Shown here one piece after another: positions 6,019 through 6,452 of a DNA stretch of 6,452 nucleotides. The stretch covers positions 1-6,452 of the forward strand of contig CALALK010000191.1 of assembly GCA_937923125.1 (NCBI GenBank), read 5' to 3'. Source of the stretch: an uncultured Carnobacterium sp. (GTDB taxonomy: Bacteria; Bacillota; Bacilli; Lactobacillales; Aerococcaceae). The translations under genes were made by a program, and so were the position numbers. Under the pieces are notes generated by a model. The model did no database searches, was not told the origin of the DNA, and worked only from the letters and a program-made list of their open reading frames with translations. Every line of letters starts with the position of its first letter. Within the stretch, counting starts at the first letter, position 1.

Positions 6019-6042
6019 AAGGGGACAATTGTCTCCTTTTTT
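6019..6042 (+). terminator. Rho-independent terminator after divIVA
   Basis: GGGGAC (6021-6026) pairs with GTCTCC (6031-6036) through one G-U and five Watson-Crick pairs around an AATT loop. AA (6019-6020) can extend the stem against the first two Ts. Six Ts (6037-6042) follow directly. It lies 7-30 bases after the divIVA stop, so it likely ends or attenuates the division-gene transcript. The next gene begins only about 20 bases later, so read-through probably matters. Confidence 0.7.
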
Positions 6043-6047
6043 GATCG

Positions 6048-6054
6048 AAAGAGG
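6048..6054 (+). promoter_or_regulatory. Ribosome binding site choosing ATG 6062 over ATG 6056
   Basis: AAAGAGG ends at 6054. The in-frame ATG at 6056 is one base away, too close for initiation, while the ATG at 6062 has seven bases of spacing. The protein therefore most likely starts MDFTVSEAAK. Confidence 0.6.
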
Positions 6055-6061
6055 AATGAAT

Positions 6062-6439
6062 ATGGACTTTACAGTCAGTGAAGCAGCAAAAACAAAATTG
6101 GACGTCCTGTTACAAGAGCGCGGTTTAACGGATGTGTTCTTTGTGATGGATTATGTCGATGGAGATAGTCCTTTTTATGAGGGGATGGTAGGATGCCATT
6201 GCCAAGTGTACGATAAATATCATTTAGTGGTTTTAAACAAAAATCAGAAAGAAAAACTTCCTCCAAAGTACGATCAAGTTTTTGAGACAAATATTGGAGA
6301 AATGGTTTTTGCAAGTCACTATGCGATGATGTTTGATCAACATAATGTGATTGATTATAGCGTGGATAAATACGGATTCTACTTAAAGAGTGAAGCGGGT
6401 ATTTTATCGATGCAACTGAATATTGATTTTGTTGGCTAG
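6062..6439 (+). CDS. HesB/YqkB-like (Fe-S biosynthesis superfamily) small protein
   Basis: This 125-residue cytoplasmic protein resembles Firmicute proteins annotated as iron-sulfur cluster biosynthesis family (PF01521, HesB/YqkB-like). Evidence is the start MDFTVSEAAKTKLDVLL, the strand FFVMDYVDGDSPF, a Cys-containing turn GCHC (44-47), YHLVVLNK, YDQVFETNIGEMVF, and a terminal beta-rich stretch. The paired C-terminal cysteines of true A-type carriers (IscA/SufA) are absent, so cluster transfer should not be assumed and the function is unknown. The frame stays open upstream into divIVA, but the SD and family N-terminus favour the start at 6062. The divIVA terminator lies just upstream and no convincing promoter is visible, so expression may depend on read-through. 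The stop is TAG at 6437-6439. The family call is by pattern recognition only. Confidence 0.62.
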   Translation: MDFTVSEAAKTKLDVLLQERGLTDVFFVMDYVDGDSPFYEGMVGCHCQVYDKYHLVVLNKNQKEKLPPKYDQVFETNIGEMVFASHYAMMFDQHNVIDYSVDKYGFYLKSEAGILSMQLNIDFVG

Positions 6440-6452
6440 GGAAGAGAATTAC

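Noticed and set aside
5951..6061. N-terminal extension of the last protein back into divIVA
   Set aside because: The extra 37 residues are lysine/asparagine-rich out-of-frame divIVA sequence and terminator sequence. The family N-terminus and SD both favour the start at 6062.
1..6452. CRISPR arrays, tRNA or rRNA genes, insertion sequences, phage or toxin-antitoxin genes
   Set aside because: No spaced repeats, RNA-gene signatures, transposase motifs or terminal inverted repeats were seen; the window is nearly filled by division-cluster genes.

Overview
This window is the cell-division end of a dcw (division and cell wall) cluster from a low-GC Firmicute. All genes are on the + strand and the sequence is AT-rich. 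Gene order is divIB (3' part only), ftsA, ftsZ, ylmE, sepF, ylmG, ylmH, divIVA, then a small HesB/YqkB-like gene. This order, the absence of ylmD, and an FtsZ tail ending in [12 protein letters not shown] point to Lactobacillales, probably Carnobacteriaceae, Enterococcaceae or relatives such as Granulicatella. The genus is an inference; no 16S or other marker is present.

Layout: 1-464 is the end of divIB, the extracytoplasmic divisome protein. A 129-base gap (465-593) carries a candidate extended -10 promoter and a strong Shine-Dalgarno (SD) site for ftsA, which starts with GTG. ftsA and ftsZ follow 24 bases apart. From ftsZ on the genes are tightly packed: ftsZ/ylmE and ylmE/sepF share one base (TAATG), ylmG starts with GTG 16 bases after sepF, ylmH starts 3 bases after ylmG, and divIVA starts 14 bases after ylmH. 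A hairpin with a T-run lies just after divIVA, and the HesB/YqkB-like gene starts about 20 bases beyond it. The last 13 bases hold nothing I can assign.

How the genes work together: FtsZ forms the cytokinetic ring. FtsA, through its C-terminal amphipathic helix, and SepF, through its N-terminal amphipathic helix, both tether the ring to the membrane. DivIB joins the septal peptidoglycan machinery outside the membrane. DivIVA marks negatively curved membrane at septum and poles. YlmE (PLP homeostasis), YlmG (YggT-family membrane protein) and YlmH (S4 RNA-binding, ribosome quality control) are conserved passengers.

The protein content is canonical, and I do not see a new multi-gene system. The least ordinary signal is a very long near-perfect RNA hairpin (3267-3306) embedded in the first codons of ylmE, 30 bases after the ftsZ stop, at a start that has no recognisable SD. 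It may separate ftsZ expression from the downstream genes. Other points worth a look are short motifs in the FtsZ linker and the position and terminator context of the HesB/YqkB-like gene.
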